Notes: generated by a model not told the origin, from the sequence alone. Shown: positions 1 through 6,855, counted from the stretch's first letter. The stretch is 20,684 bases of DNA from Gemmatimonadales bacterium (GCA_004525055.1 SPDF01000004.1:1-20684); one strand, 5' to 3'. Numbers and translations are program-made.

Positions 1-373
1 CCTCCTCGAGTCCGTACCGCCGGATCTTGTGCAGGAGCGTGGACCGGGAAATGCCGAGCAGGATCGCCGCCTGGCGCTTGTTCCCTCTCGTGTGGCTGAG
101 GGCCAGCGCGATGTGTCGACGCTCGGCGTCCGCCAGCGAGTCGGGAGGCACCGGGATGGCTGGGGTCAGTGAACGGCGGAGGGCGGCGAGGTCAAGGCCT
201 GGCAGGGAGAGGTCGAGGACGAGGCCCCCCAATCCCGGCACTCCCAAGGCTTCCGCGGCCGCTTCGCCACCGAGCGCGGGGACAACCTGATGGTCCGCGC
301 TTCCCAGCGCGGCGGCGAGCCGTTGCACACGGTTGGGGTCTGTCGTCACGAGCAAGAGGGGTTGGGTGTCCAT
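1..373 (-). CDS. Fis-type DNA-binding protein with shortened receiver-like N-terminus (3' end cut off)
   Basis: Likely a small transcription regulator. The start is the ATG at 373-371, and 124 residues are visible before the frame runs off the left edge. Residues about 82-124 form a Fis/NtrC-type helix-turn-helix, with the family pattern of TRGNK, then QAA, LGISRSTL and RRYGL. Residues 1-60 resemble the first half of a response-regulator receiver: a hydrophobic first strand, D12, and D54 in the LDLSLPG loop, which matches the usual phospho-acceptor position. The later strands with the conserved Thr and Lys are absent, because a short Pro-rich linker leads straight to the HTH. No AAA+ domain is present. 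There is no Shine-Dalgarno sequence. It is divergent from the YhaM-like gene. The HTH call is firm; phosphorylation and targets are unknown. Confidence 0.8.
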   Translation of the reverse strand, partial: MDTQPLLLVTTDPNRVQRLAAALGSADHQVVPALGGEAAAEALGVPGLGGLVLDLSLPGLDLAALRRSLTPAIPVPPDSLADAERRHIALALSHTRGNKRQAAILLGISRSTLLHKIRRYGLEE

Positions 374-381
374 GAGGGGAG

Positions 382-409
382 AAGGTATCCGTCCGACGGT
401 CCGGGGCAA
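382..409 (-). promoter_or_regulatory. Candidate sigma70-like promoter for the Fis-type regulator
   Basis: On the minus strand TTGCCC (409-404) and TACCTT (387-382) are separated by 16 nt. The -10-like box ends 8 nt before the ATG at 373, so the transcript would be almost leaderless, which fits the missing Shine-Dalgarno sequence. This is a consensus match by eye only. Confidence 0.3.
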
Positions 410-511
410 GGATCTGCCCGCGCACCGGATATGTCACACGCCGCTGCCATCGTTCGCGTACCGATTGGGCGAAGGCTGTTAGCTTTGCTCCGTTCCCTTC
501 TCCCGGACCGA

Positions 512-1498
512 ATGGCACCGATGAGCCACCCCACCGATCTGCCTCGCCTCTCCCCCGGTCAGCGCGTCCAGGATCCGCTGCTGATCCTGGGGGTGGATCG
601 CCGTGGAGGCGACACTCCGCACACCGTCCTCACGCTTGGAAACGCCACGGGAACGCTCACCAGCGCGCCGTTCTGGCCGGAAGATCAACCGAAGATTGCC
701 GGGCTGGCGGCAGGAGACGTCGTGCAGGTCATCGGCGAGGTCGCGCTGTACCGAGGGCAACGGCAACTGAAGGTCACGTCGCTCCGCCCCCTCCCGAAGG
801 GAGCGGTGGAGTTGAGCCGGTTGGTGCCTTCCATCGGTGACCCGGCGCCCTACTGGAAGACGCTCGACGGCTGGCGAGCCGAGATCGTCCGGCCGCGGCT
901 GGCCGCCACGCTCGACCTCTTCTACACCGACGACGATTTTCGCCTGCGATTCGAGGCCTGCCCCGCCAGCCTCGGCGGGCATCATGCGCTGCTGGGTGGA
1001 CTCCTCAAGCACACCGTGGAGGTGGCGAGCATCGCCCGTGCTATCGCGCGGGTCTGCCGGGCGGAGTGGGACCTCGTCCTGGCTGGGGTGCTGCTGCACG
1101 ACATCGGCAAGCTGGAATCGTACCGCTGGGACGGTGGGCTCTTCGCGATGACCGAGGCTGGTACCCTGCACGGCCACGTTGTGCTGGGAGCGTTGATGCT
1201 CGATCGGGCCGTGCGTGCCGCGCAACCGACGCCGTGCACCGGGCAGGAGCTCGGTATCCTGCAGCACCTGGTGTTGTCGCACCACGGCCGGCTCGAATTC
1301 GGGGCCGCCGTGGCGCCGATGACGCTCGAGGCCGAGGTCCTGCACTACGCCGACAATGCGAGCGCCAAGACGGCGAGCATGGCCGACGCACTGGCCGATC
1401 CCGGACATTTCGACGGAGAGAGCCTGGTGAGCGCCCGGACCCTCTGGCAACTCGACCGGCGGCGAGCCTACCGCGGCCGGAGCGACTGGGGGGGCTGA
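512..1498 (+). CDS. YhaM-like 3'-5' exoribonuclease (OB-fold plus HD domain)
   Basis: This 328-residue protein has the architecture of the YhaM family, which trims RNA (and single-stranded DNA) from the 3' end using metal ions. Residues about 15-95 are an OB-fold nucleic-acid-binding domain (a GQRVQDPLLIL-type start and a GDVVQVIGEV strand). Residues about 150-300 are an HD phosphohydrolase domain: H167 in GLLKHTVEV, H196-D197 in LLHDIGKLE, H220/H222, H257-H258 in LSHHG, and D281 in HYADNASAK. All expected metal ligands are present. ATG 512 and ATG 521 are both possible starts; an in-frame ATG at 431 would add residues not typical of the family. No Shine-Dalgarno sequence helps the choice. 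It is a single-gene unit ending at a strong hairpin. The family is confident; the exact substrate is inferred. Confidence 0.88.
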   Translation: MAPMSHPTDLPRLSPGQRVQDPLLILGVDRRGGDTPHTVLTLGNATGTLTSAPFWPEDQPKIAGLAAGDVVQVIGEVALYRGQRQLKVTSLRPLPKGAVELSRLVPSIGDPAPYWKTLDGWRAEIVRPRLAATLDLFYTDDDFRLRFEACPASLGGHHALLGGLLKHTVEVASIARAIARVCRAEWDLVLAGVLLHDIGKLESYRWDGGLFAMTEAGTLHGHVVLGALMLDRAVRAAQPTPCTGQELGILQHLVLSHHGRLEFGAAVAPMTLEAEVLHYADNASAKTASMADALADPGHFDGESLVSARTLWQLDRRRAYRGRSDWGG

Positions 1499-1522
1499 GG
1501 GACGGGAGCAGAACGCAGAAAC

Positions 1523-1549
1523 GGCCGCCCGGTTCTTCACCGGGCGGCC
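1523..1549. terminator. Rho-independent terminator hairpin
   Basis: A perfect 11-bp GC-rich stem (GGCCGCCCGGT at 1523-1533 paired with ACCGGGCGGCC at 1539-1549) has a 5-nt loop. It begins 24 nt after the stop of the YhaM-like gene and is followed by a short T-run (ATTTCTC). Read on the other strand it is followed by GTTTCTG, so it could also stop minus-strand transcription. Confidence 0.8.
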
Positions 1550-1931
1550 ATTTCTCACAATGACCCGTCGGGGCCAGGCCCCTTCGGTCGTGGCCCCGGC
1601 CAGAACAGAGTCCGGCCGAGGTCGTCGTTGCGAGCGCTGCGAGTCAGGTCGGGTCGCGGACCGTCCCTTCGCACGGCACCCCGAGGCGCCAGATCGGGGT
1701 GGGCAGAGCGCGCGACTGGCTCCACCCGTTCGGCCGGCCTTGGTCCAGGATCGCCGGAAACCGCACCATTACGGCGGCAGCCTCCTCCCCTGCTCCTCCG
1801 GTCCGAACTCACCTGGATCGCCTGCGAGGCGCCGCGGAGGCGCACATCCCAGACAGTCCAGATGCTCCCCCAAGCTACGCCCCGGCGAATATCCCGCAAG
1901 TGCCTGTATTTATTCGGGTTACGCTGTTTTA
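1550..1931. other. Intergenic stretch with no supported gene
   Basis: This is the left part of the 563-bp gap between two convergent genes. Open frames on both strands exist but show no protein-like composition, domain or start signal. It is GC-rich up to about 1890 with several short GC hairpins, for example GGGGCCA at 1570-1576 pairing with TGGCCCC at 1591-1597. It then becomes AT-richer at about 1905-1932 (TGTATTTATTC, TGTTTTATG). I see no tRNA or known RNA pattern. Confidence 0.6.
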
Positions 1932-2026
1932 TGTGGAGTGTTTGTGGAGTGTTAAAGCGTGGCTGGACAGCCCTGTAACGGGCTTATCCACTCCGTGTGG
2001 AAATGTGTATCCACACGTCCACACGG
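1932..2026. promoter_or_regulatory. Cluster of DnaA-box-like TCCACA/TGTGGA elements
   Basis: Six GTGGA/TCCAC elements lie within 95 bp, five of them carrying the full TCCACA core. An 11-bp unit TGTGGAGTGTT is repeated in tandem at 1932-1942 and 1943-1953. TTATCCACT (1984-1992) and GTATCCACA (2007-2015) each differ from the DnaA box TTATCCACA at one base. TGTGGAAAT (1996-2004) is an inverted copy close to the TTWTNCACA form. The octamer TCCACACG is repeated in tandem at 2010-2017 and 2018-2025, and the first copy makes a perfect 8-bp inverted repeat with CGTGTGGA at 1994-2001. AT-rich DNA lies just to the left. A replication-initiator or DnaA-titration site is possible. No dnaA or dnaN gene is in the window, so function is unproven. 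Confidence 0.5.
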
Positions 2027-2061
2027 CCTGGAGCACCTTCCCAAGACTGGACGGCGGTGCC

Positions 2062-2628
2062 TCAGGATGACGAAATGCCCCTCGGCGGGAGTTTGACGCT
2101 GATGTACCGCAGGTAGATCCCTGCGGTGCGGTTGAACATGTCGACCTTGTCCTGGAGGACCTTCATCTGATACGGCGCGTTCTCACGAAAGGAGACCTGG
2201 CTGGTGTCTGCGGCCAGAGTCTTCCACCGTTGCTGACAATCGGTGAGCTCGCCGGCGAAGGAGGTCATCTGCGTGAGGAGATCGGACTGGGCCTTCTGCT
2301 GTGACTGCAGGGGCCAGTCGCCCTGCTGCGTGACCGCGCGCGCATTGGCGAGCGGCGCCTCGGTACGAGCGCAGGCGGAACCGACTCCCCGGGCGCGCGC
2401 CTGCATCCAGGCCAATGAACTCGACGGGCTCATGTCGCTCATCAGCTTGGCGCCGGCAGCACTGATTGACGAGGTGGAGTCACGCAGGACGAGAAACGCC
2501 TGTTGCTGGGGGGCGTGGACGGCGTCGAGCGCCGTATCAGGCGAGGTGAAATACTCCCGCCCGTTCTGCGCATGCGCGGAACCCGCGATCGCGATCATCA
2601 GGATCGCGCACCAGGCGCTGCGGCTCAC
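2062..2628 (-). CDS. Secreted protein of unknown function
   Basis: I do not recognise this 188-residue protein. The chosen start is GTG at 2628, which overlaps the stop of the upstream gene as GTGA, so the two are probably translationally coupled. This start gives a clean signal peptide: a short basic start, a hydrophobic ILMIAIAG core, and a likely cut after AHA at residue 20. The mature part is mostly helical-looking, rich in Gln, Ser and Ala, with two cysteines (in GSACART and LTDCQQRW) that could form a disulfide in the periplasm. No catalytic motif is visible. Its role is probably tied to the gene in front of it, which is also unknown. Confidence 0.75.
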   Translation of the reverse strand: MSRSAWCAILMIAIAGSAHAQNGREYFTSPDTALDAVHAPQQQAFLVLRDSTSSISAAGAKLMSDMSPSSSLAWMQARARGVGSACARTEAPLANARAVTQQGDWPLQSQQKAQSDLLTQMTSFAGELTDCQQRWKTLAADTSQVSFRENAPYQMKVLQDKVDMFNRTAGIYLRYISVKLPPRGISSS

Positions 2629-3236
2629 GAGTCGAGCCCCACTTCGATGTATCGACAGACGATATCGCCCTCGGGATAGGCGAAGAGGCAGCCTCCCGCC
2701 GAAGCGGCGAACCACCCAGCCATGAGGGGACGGGGCGCGTCGAGTTCCTGCAGGATGGGGCCGAGCCACCGGCGGAGATGCCGTAACTCGGGGGCCCGCC
2801 GTCCGAGCAGCGCCATCAGCGCGCCGACGCCCGAGGTGGCCCGGAGGAAGTGCGCGAGTGCGTGGGCCCGCTCGTTGAACTCGACCGCCTTGACGCCCGG
2901 TTCGTCGTAGAGCACGGCCCCTTCGAAGACGTCCATCGGGGGCGCATCGAGCCGTGGGCCGAGGTACACAAACTGCCGCCCCCGGTCCGACTTGCGCTCC
3001 ACGACGGCGGCGGCGGTTTCGCTGGTCAGGCGCCCGGCGTGCAGGAGGTCGTCATCCCGGAGGATGCCGACCACCCGCGTCCACTCCAGGGCGGCGAGGG
3101 CGGTCTCCATCGGGCAACCGGCCTGGTCGTCGATGGCGATGAAGCGCGGCGCTTCCCCGGCCCGGAGCATGAAATGCGAGAGGCCTTCGGCGCGGTCGTT
3201 GAAGCTCCGCACCACGAGATTCTGGGTGGTAGTCAT
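2625..3236 (-). CDS. Unknown 203-residue protein with an internal repeat
   Basis: No family is recognised. ATG 3236 is chosen because a promoter-like element sits directly upstream and the extra N-terminal residues from further upstream look untranslated. There is no signal peptide or membrane segment, so it is probably cytosolic. A motif is repeated: FNDRAEGLSHF at residues 12-22 and FNERAHALAHF at residues 120-130, sharing the pattern F-N-[DE]-R-A-x-x-L-[SA]-H-F. This suggests two related half-domains or a duplicated helix. Two Cys residues near the end (GGCLFAYPEGDIVCRY) could bind metal or be buried. It overlaps the following secreted-protein gene by 4 nt, and the pair likely forms a two-gene operon. 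Confidence 0.75.
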   Translation of the reverse strand: MTTTQNLVVRSFNDRAEGLSHFMLRAGEAPRFIAIDDQAGCPMETALAALEWTRVVGILRDDDLLHAGRLTSETAAAVVERKSDRGRQFVYLGPRLDAPPMDVFEGAVLYDEPGVKAVEFNERAHALAHFLRATSGVGALMALLGRRAPELRHLRRWLGPILQELDAPRPLMAGWFAASAGGCLFAYPEGDIVCRYIEVGLDS

Positions 3237-3245
3237 AGACGGGGA

Positions 3246-3274
3246 AAGATAGAGGCATGTCCCCGTTGCGGCCA
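3246..3274 (-). promoter_or_regulatory. Candidate promoter for the 203-residue protein
   Basis: On the minus strand TGGCCG (3274-3269), a 17-nt spacer and TATCTT (3251-3246) precede the ATG by 9 nt. A near-leaderless transcript would result, which agrees with the lack of a Shine-Dalgarno sequence. The -35 resembles the TGGCCA proposed before ogt. Weak consensus match. Confidence 0.3.
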
Positions 3275-3287
3275 CCGGGGCCCTCCC

Positions 3288-5258
3288 CTAGGGGGTCAGC
3301 TCGTTCTTTGGCTCCACTTTGACGACCCATAGCCCCGAGAAGACGTCCGGCACATAGATTCGGCCGTCGCGGTAGACAGCACCCCAGGCCATCGCCGCAT
3401 TGGGGAAGTTCCCCTTGGCGTCGCCGGTATAGACGTGGGCGATTTCCCGGTCCTGGGCCAACAGGTCGCCGCGCAATTCTCCGCTGATGTCAAGCACACG
3501 CAACCCACCCTGGTAGTCCCCGAGGTAGAGCGTGTCGCCCGCGACCCAGACGTTGTGGGTGCCGCCGTCCTTCGGCTCGTACCAGGCGACCTCGCGTGGA
3601 CGGGTGATGTCGGAGACGTCGAGGACGTGCAACTGGCCATACGCCCGGCCGAGGCCGAGGAGGCTGGGGCCGGCGGTGACCTGCGGCTTGGCGGCGAAGA
3701 CCTCGTCACCCACGAAGACATAGCGGCCGCTCCGCCAGGCGGTGTGGGTGCCGCGGATAAAGCCGGGACCGCCGATGGCCGCCACATCGCGGTAGAGCGA
3801 TTCAAGATCGTACTTGTACTGGGACACCAGCTGCGGGTTCGCGGGGCTTCCGCCGCGCATCCCATTGCCGACATCGAGAATCACGAGCCCGTCGTTCCAG
3901 TAACTCAGGTAGGCGAGCCCGTCCTGCACGTCGATGTCGTGCAGCATCCGCCCGGCACCGGTGCCGGGCGTCTCCCACCGTGCCACCTGCTTCGGCGCCA
4001 TCGGGTCCCGGATATCGATGACCCGCATCGACCCCGTGGCATCGTCGGTCAGGTAGACATACCCGCGGTAGATGAACGTGCTGTGCACACCACCGGTGAC
4101 GGTCTCGGTGAACTCCGAAATCGCCTTCGGATGGGCGGGGTCCTCGAACGAGAGGATGACGATGCCGTTTTTCCGGCTGGATGCGCCCTCGCGGGTCATC
4201 ACCCCGTACCGACCATCCTCGGTCGTCATGATGTCGTTGATCGCCCGGGCGTCCACCATCACCGAATCGGTGATGACCGGTGCAGCGGGATCGGAGAGGT
4301 CGATGGCGTAGACCCGGTCTCCCAGCGTGGAGAGGTACCCGTGCTTGCCATCGGGATGGAGCCAGAACTCCATCGAGGCGAACCCCTTCACCGGCAGCCG
4401 CCCGACCAGCGTGGTGGGGCGGACGACGTCGCGCGGTTTCACCGTGACAGTGGCGGTCGCGGCGCGGCCCGCAAACGCCCCGACCACCCGATAGACTCCT
4501 GGCTCACTCGCCACGAATCCTCCGTCGGACTCGATCAACGCCGAGCCGGGCGTCACGAGCCATTCGGGGAGCGCGCCGCTGACTGCGGCGCCGGAACGGT
4601 CCCGGGCCTCGAAGTGAAAGCGGACGACGTCGCCGGTGCGCACCGTGGCGAGGGCGGGCTTCACCTCCACGGTCGTGACCGGGTTGGCGGCCACCGTCAG
4701 TTGCAGCGTGGTGGTTGCCTGTCCCGCGCGCGCTGTCACCGTGGCGCGCCCGGGCCGCACGGCGGTCAGGATGCCGGTACTCGAGACAGCCACGACGCCA
4801 GGTTGATCGGAGATCCACGAGACCCGATCATGTCGCGTGTCCCCTTCGGTCGAGGTGACGGTGGCACCCATGGCAACGGCCTGACCGACATAGAGCCGAC
4901 TTGGCGCCGGCTGCAGCGCGATGGCTGCCGCGGGGCCGGGCACGATGGTGATGACGGCAAATGCCGTCTTGGCCCGGCCTCCTCCCCTCGACGAGGCAAG
5001 GGCGGTCACCCGCAGCGCGCCGACGGCGCCTGCCGTCGCGAGCCCGGCGCTGTCCACGGTCCCCTCGAACTGGCCCCCGGCCTGGAACCACCGGATGCGG
5101 ACCTCGGAAAGTTCACGCCCGGCCGAATCGAACGCGTGGGCGGTGAGGCGGATGGTGTCACCCACGGTCACGGCCGCTTCGGCTGGTGTGATCGTCACGG
5201 AGGCGACGGGCACCGGTGTCGGCACCTGTTGAAGGATGATTGCAAGGGCTAGCAGCAT
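3288..5258 (-). CDS. Secreted Ig-like (Big_2) and LVIVD-repeat beta-propeller protein
   Basis: This is a 656-residue exported protein, probably surface-exposed or periplasmic. A short hydrophobic N-terminus (LLALAIILQ) is followed by three bacterial Ig-like segments at roughly residues 18-105, 107-190 and 195-275, each with a VTVGDTIRLTA- or YVGQAVAM-like strand and a GxATVT-type ending. From about residue 278 to the end are LVIVD-type blades, with recurring cores such as VYAIDLSDP, GIVILSFEDP, MRVIDIRDP, GLVILDVGNG, LHVLDVSDI and LRVLDISGE. Such propellers are usually extracellular binding modules; no enzyme motif is seen. A good Shine-Dalgarno (GGAGAG, 5 nt before ATG 5258) fixes the start. 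It appears to be its own transcription unit, divergent from ogt. Ligand unknown. Confidence 0.87.
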   Translation of the reverse strand: MLLALAIILQQVPTPVPVASVTITPAEAAVTVGDTIRLTAHAFDSAGRELSEVRIRWFQAGGQFEGTVDSAGLATAGAVGALRVTALASSRGGGRAKTAFAVITIVPGPAAAIALQPAPSRLYVGQAVAMGATVTSTEGDTRHDRVSWISDQPGVVAVSSTGILTAVRPGRATVTARAGQATTTLQLTVAANPVTTVEVKPALATVRTGDVVRFHFEARDRSGAAVSGALPEWLVTPGSALIESDGGFVASEPGVYRVVGAFAGRAATATVTVKPRDVVRPTTLVGRLPVKGFASMEFWLHPDGKHGYLSTLGDRVYAIDLSDPAAPVITDSVMVDARAINDIMTTEDGRYGVMTREGASSRKNGIVILSFEDPAHPKAISEFTETVTGGVHSTFIYRGYVYLTDDATGSMRVIDIRDPMAPKQVARWETPGTGAGRMLHDIDVQDGLAYLSYWNDGLVILDVGNGMRGGSPANPQLVSQYKYDLESLYRDVAAIGGPGFIRGTHTAWRSGRYVFVGDEVFAAKPQVTAGPSLLGLGRAYGQLHVLDVSDITRPREVAWYEPKDGGTHNVWVAGDTLYLGDYQGGLRVLDISGELRGDLLAQDREIAHVYTGDAKGNFPNAAMAWGAVYRDGRIYVPDVFSGLWVVKVEPKNELTP

Positions 5259-5327
5259 CGGTTCTCTCCACGCGAGGGGTCGAGGAACTTACACCGGCGC
5301 GGTCGGGCGTCCAGATCCGGCGTCGCG

Positions 5328-5356
5328 TGGCCATCTCCCCTGTCCACGGGTAGATT
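5328..5356 (+). promoter_or_regulatory. Candidate promoter for ogt
   Basis: TGGCCA (5328-5333) and TAGATT (5351-5356) are 17 nt apart, and the start codon is 17 nt downstream of the -10-like box. The same TAGATT hexamer occurs at the same 17-nt spacing before the zinc-ribbon gene at 10514. Confidence 0.35.
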
Positions 5357-5373
5357 GGGCGGGGGAGAAACAC

Positions 5374-5910
5374 ATGCGGATCGAATGGACATCCTACCAG
5401 TCGCCGGTTGGCGTACTGACGATTCTCGAGGCGCGCGAGGGCCCGCTTATTGTCGAGTTCGCCGAGCGCACCGGGCGGCTGCATCTGGCCGAACGCCTGC
5501 GACAGCATGCCCCAGGGGTGGTGATCGATACCGGCCCCTGCCGGCAGGCCACGTCGTGGCTGACCGCCTATTTCGCGGGCCGCCCGCGCCCCTTCCCTTA
5601 CCCCGACTATCTCACGTCGTACCTGAGCGTCAGCGACTCGCAGGCGGCGGTGTGGCGCGCGCTCACCTCGATCCCGTTCGGGGAAACACGCTCCTACGAG
5701 GACATCGCGACGGCCACCGGCATCCACCCGCGAGCGGTGGGGCAGTTGAACGGCTCGAACCACCTGGCCATCCTCCTCCCCTGTCACCGCGTCGTCGGGA
5801 AGGACGGCGGCCTGGTCGGCTACGGCGGCGGGCTAGAAACGAAGGCATGGCTGCTCGACCACGAACTCCGCTCCGTCGGGTTGACGCTGTCGGCGCCGCC
5901 CGCGTATTGA
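5374..5910 (+). CDS. ogt: Methylated-DNA--protein-cysteine methyltransferase (Ogt/MGMT)
   Basis: This suicide repair enzyme moves alkyl groups from O6-alkylguanine (and O4-alkylthymine) in DNA to its own cysteine. At 178 residues it has the normal length. The N-terminal ribonuclease-like domain covers about residues 1-85. The C-terminal DNA-binding and active-site domain contains FGETRSYEDIA, the RAVGQLNGSN helix and the invariant PCHRVV active-site loop, followed by GGLVGYGGGLETKAWLLDHE. The helix reads QLNGSNH where most relatives have an Ala and a Pro (ANGxNP), a mild deviation. A GGGGGAG Shine-Dalgarno at 5361-5367 supports ATG 5374. It is upstream of csp on the same strand, but a terminator-like hairpin separates them. 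Function is confident. Confidence 0.94.
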   Translation: MRIEWTSYQSPVGVLTILEAREGPLIVEFAERTGRLHLAERLRQHAPGVVIDTGPCRQATSWLTAYFAGRPRPFPYPDYLTSYLSVSDSQAAVWRALTSIPFGETRSYEDIATATGIHPRAVGQLNGSNHLAILLPCHRVVGKDGGLVGYGGGLETKAWLLDHELRSVGLTLSAPPAY

Positions 5911-5978
5911 CAGATATCTCCGCCTTTCGCAGCTTGAATTATGCATGGCTGTCGGAAGCTGGAGTCGCTTCAGGTCTC

Positions 5979-6014
5979 GCCGTTCGGATGCCCAGCTCCG
6001 ATCGGCTCTTTTAT
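5979..6014 (+). terminator. Terminator-like hairpin between ogt and csp, in the csp leader
   Basis: Arms 5979-5988 (GCCGTTCGGA) and 5997-6006 (TCCGATCGGC) form a 10-bp stem with one internal mismatch and an 8-nt loop. TCTTTTATT follows at once, the classic intrinsic-terminator layout. It lies 69 nt after the ogt stop and 31 nt before the csp start. Only about 25 nt remain between it and the csp ribosome-binding site, too little for a promoter, so csp transcripts should start upstream and pass through it. It may end ogt transcription, act as an attenuator, or be a temperature-sensitive leader structure. A perfect TTGACA at 5907-5912 has no good -10 box at the right distance. Confidence 0.55.
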
Positions 6015-6037
6015 TCCGTTGAACTGAGGGTGCGGCA

Positions 6038-6238
6038 ATGGCGAAAGGCACCGTGAAGTGGTTCAATGACGCGAAAGGATTCGGGTTCATTGCGCAGGAG
6101 GGGGGCAAGGACGTCTTCGTGCATCACACCGCGATCACCATGGGTGGATTCCGCTCCCTGGCCGAGGGCGACGCGGTGGAATTCGATCTCGTCGAAGGCC
6201 CGAAGGGGCTGCAGGCGGCCAACGTCCGGAAGTCCTGA
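6038..6238 (+). CDS. cspA: Cold-shock protein (CspA family)
   Basis: A 66-residue single CSD/OB-fold protein that binds single-stranded RNA and DNA and acts as an RNA chaperone. The RNP1-like motif KGFGFI and the RNP2-like DVFVHHTAI are intact, as are the opening GTVKWFNDAKG and the VEFDLVEGPKG strand. Length is normal for the family. GAGGG at 6026-6030, 7 nt before the ATG, is a good ribosome-binding site. The leader contains a terminator-like hairpin. The stop overlaps a CTG that appears to start the next gene (CTGA), so a secreted protein may be co-translated with it. Whether it responds to cold, growth phase or neither cannot be read from the sequence. Confidence 0.95.
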   Translation: MAKGTVKWFNDAKGFGFIAQEGGKDVFVHHTAITMGGFRSLAEGDAVEFDLVEGPKGLQAANVRKS

Positions 6239-6786
6239 TTTCCAACCGGCGGGGAATCGTCGTCGCGCTGGTGGGTCTGTGCGCGGCCGCGCCCGCCCCG
6301 GCACAGGGGCCGGGGCTTTCGTTCTACGGGTTTCGGGCTGGCGTCTCGCTGACCGCCACCGACGCCCAAGTCCGGCTCCTCCTCGGGGCCGGACTTTCTT
6401 GCCAGCGCAGCAAGGCTGACCCTCGCTTGCAGGAGTGCCGCGCGACGGTGGCCGACCCGGTGGCGAACACGCCGGTCTCCATCTGGCTCGCCGCCATCGA
6501 CAGCCTGACCGGCGTGGTGACGGTCTCCGCCACCCTGCCGACGGCCGATTTCGTGCGCTGGCGGGAGGAGATCGAAGGGGTGTACGGCCCACGACCAGCC
6601 ACGGTCAAGGGGAAGCAGGGGATGGTGCAGTGGATTGTCGGCACGCAGATGCTGCGACTCACCTGGCGCGCCGGCTCGGGGCGAATGGAAACCTCCGTCA
6701 GCATCGTGGACGGACCGGTCCTCGATGGCTGGAGCCTGGGTGAAGGCGCCTCGCCGCGGATTGCGAAGCCCCGCCCTCCCGGCTAA
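6235..6786 (+). CDS. Secreted protein of unknown function, probable CTG start
   Basis: No family is recognised. The frame opens directly at the csp stop. The first conventional start is GTG 6271, but that begins inside a signal peptide, with only GLCAAAPAPAQ left. Starting at CTG 6235 (overlapping the csp TGA as CTGA) gives a complete signal peptide with an NRR n-region, an IVVALVGL core and a cut after APA or PAQ. ATT at 6238, 5 nt after GGAAG, is a second option. The mature protein is about 160 residues, largely beta-like, with a Cys pair (LSCQRS and QECRAT) near its start and a WREEIEGVYG segment in the middle. It is possibly periplasmic. The unusual start is inferred; the reading frame itself is supported by codon bias and the signal sequence. 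Confidence 0.7.
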   Translation: MISNRRGIVVALVGLCAAAPAPAQGPGLSFYGFRAGVSLTATDAQVRLLLGAGLSCQRSKADPRLQECRATVADPVANTPVSIWLAAIDSLTGVVTVSATLPTADFVRWREEIEGVYGPRPATVKGKQGMVQWIVGTQMLRLTWRAGSGRMETSVSIVDGPVLDGWSLGEGASPRIAKPRPPG

Positions 6787-6855
6787 CCTACGGTATCTCC
6801 CCTGAGTACAGGTCCGCACGCGCGGATTTCCACCGCACTACGCCCGGAGCCTGAC

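Noticed and set aside
479..1558. A 359-codon open frame on the minus strand
   Set aside because: Antisense to the YhaM-like nuclease and runs through its terminator; no domain pattern.
1550..1931. A structured RNA gene (tRNA, RNase P, tmRNA, SRP) in the long gap
   Set aside because: GC hairpins are present but no T-loop, P4 or other conserved RNA signature could be found on either strand.
3435..5252. A 605-codon open frame on the plus strand
   Set aside because: It is the exact antisense of the Ig/LVIVD gene, has no domain pattern and a His/Gly/Asp/Arg-rich shadow composition typical of GC-rich DNA.
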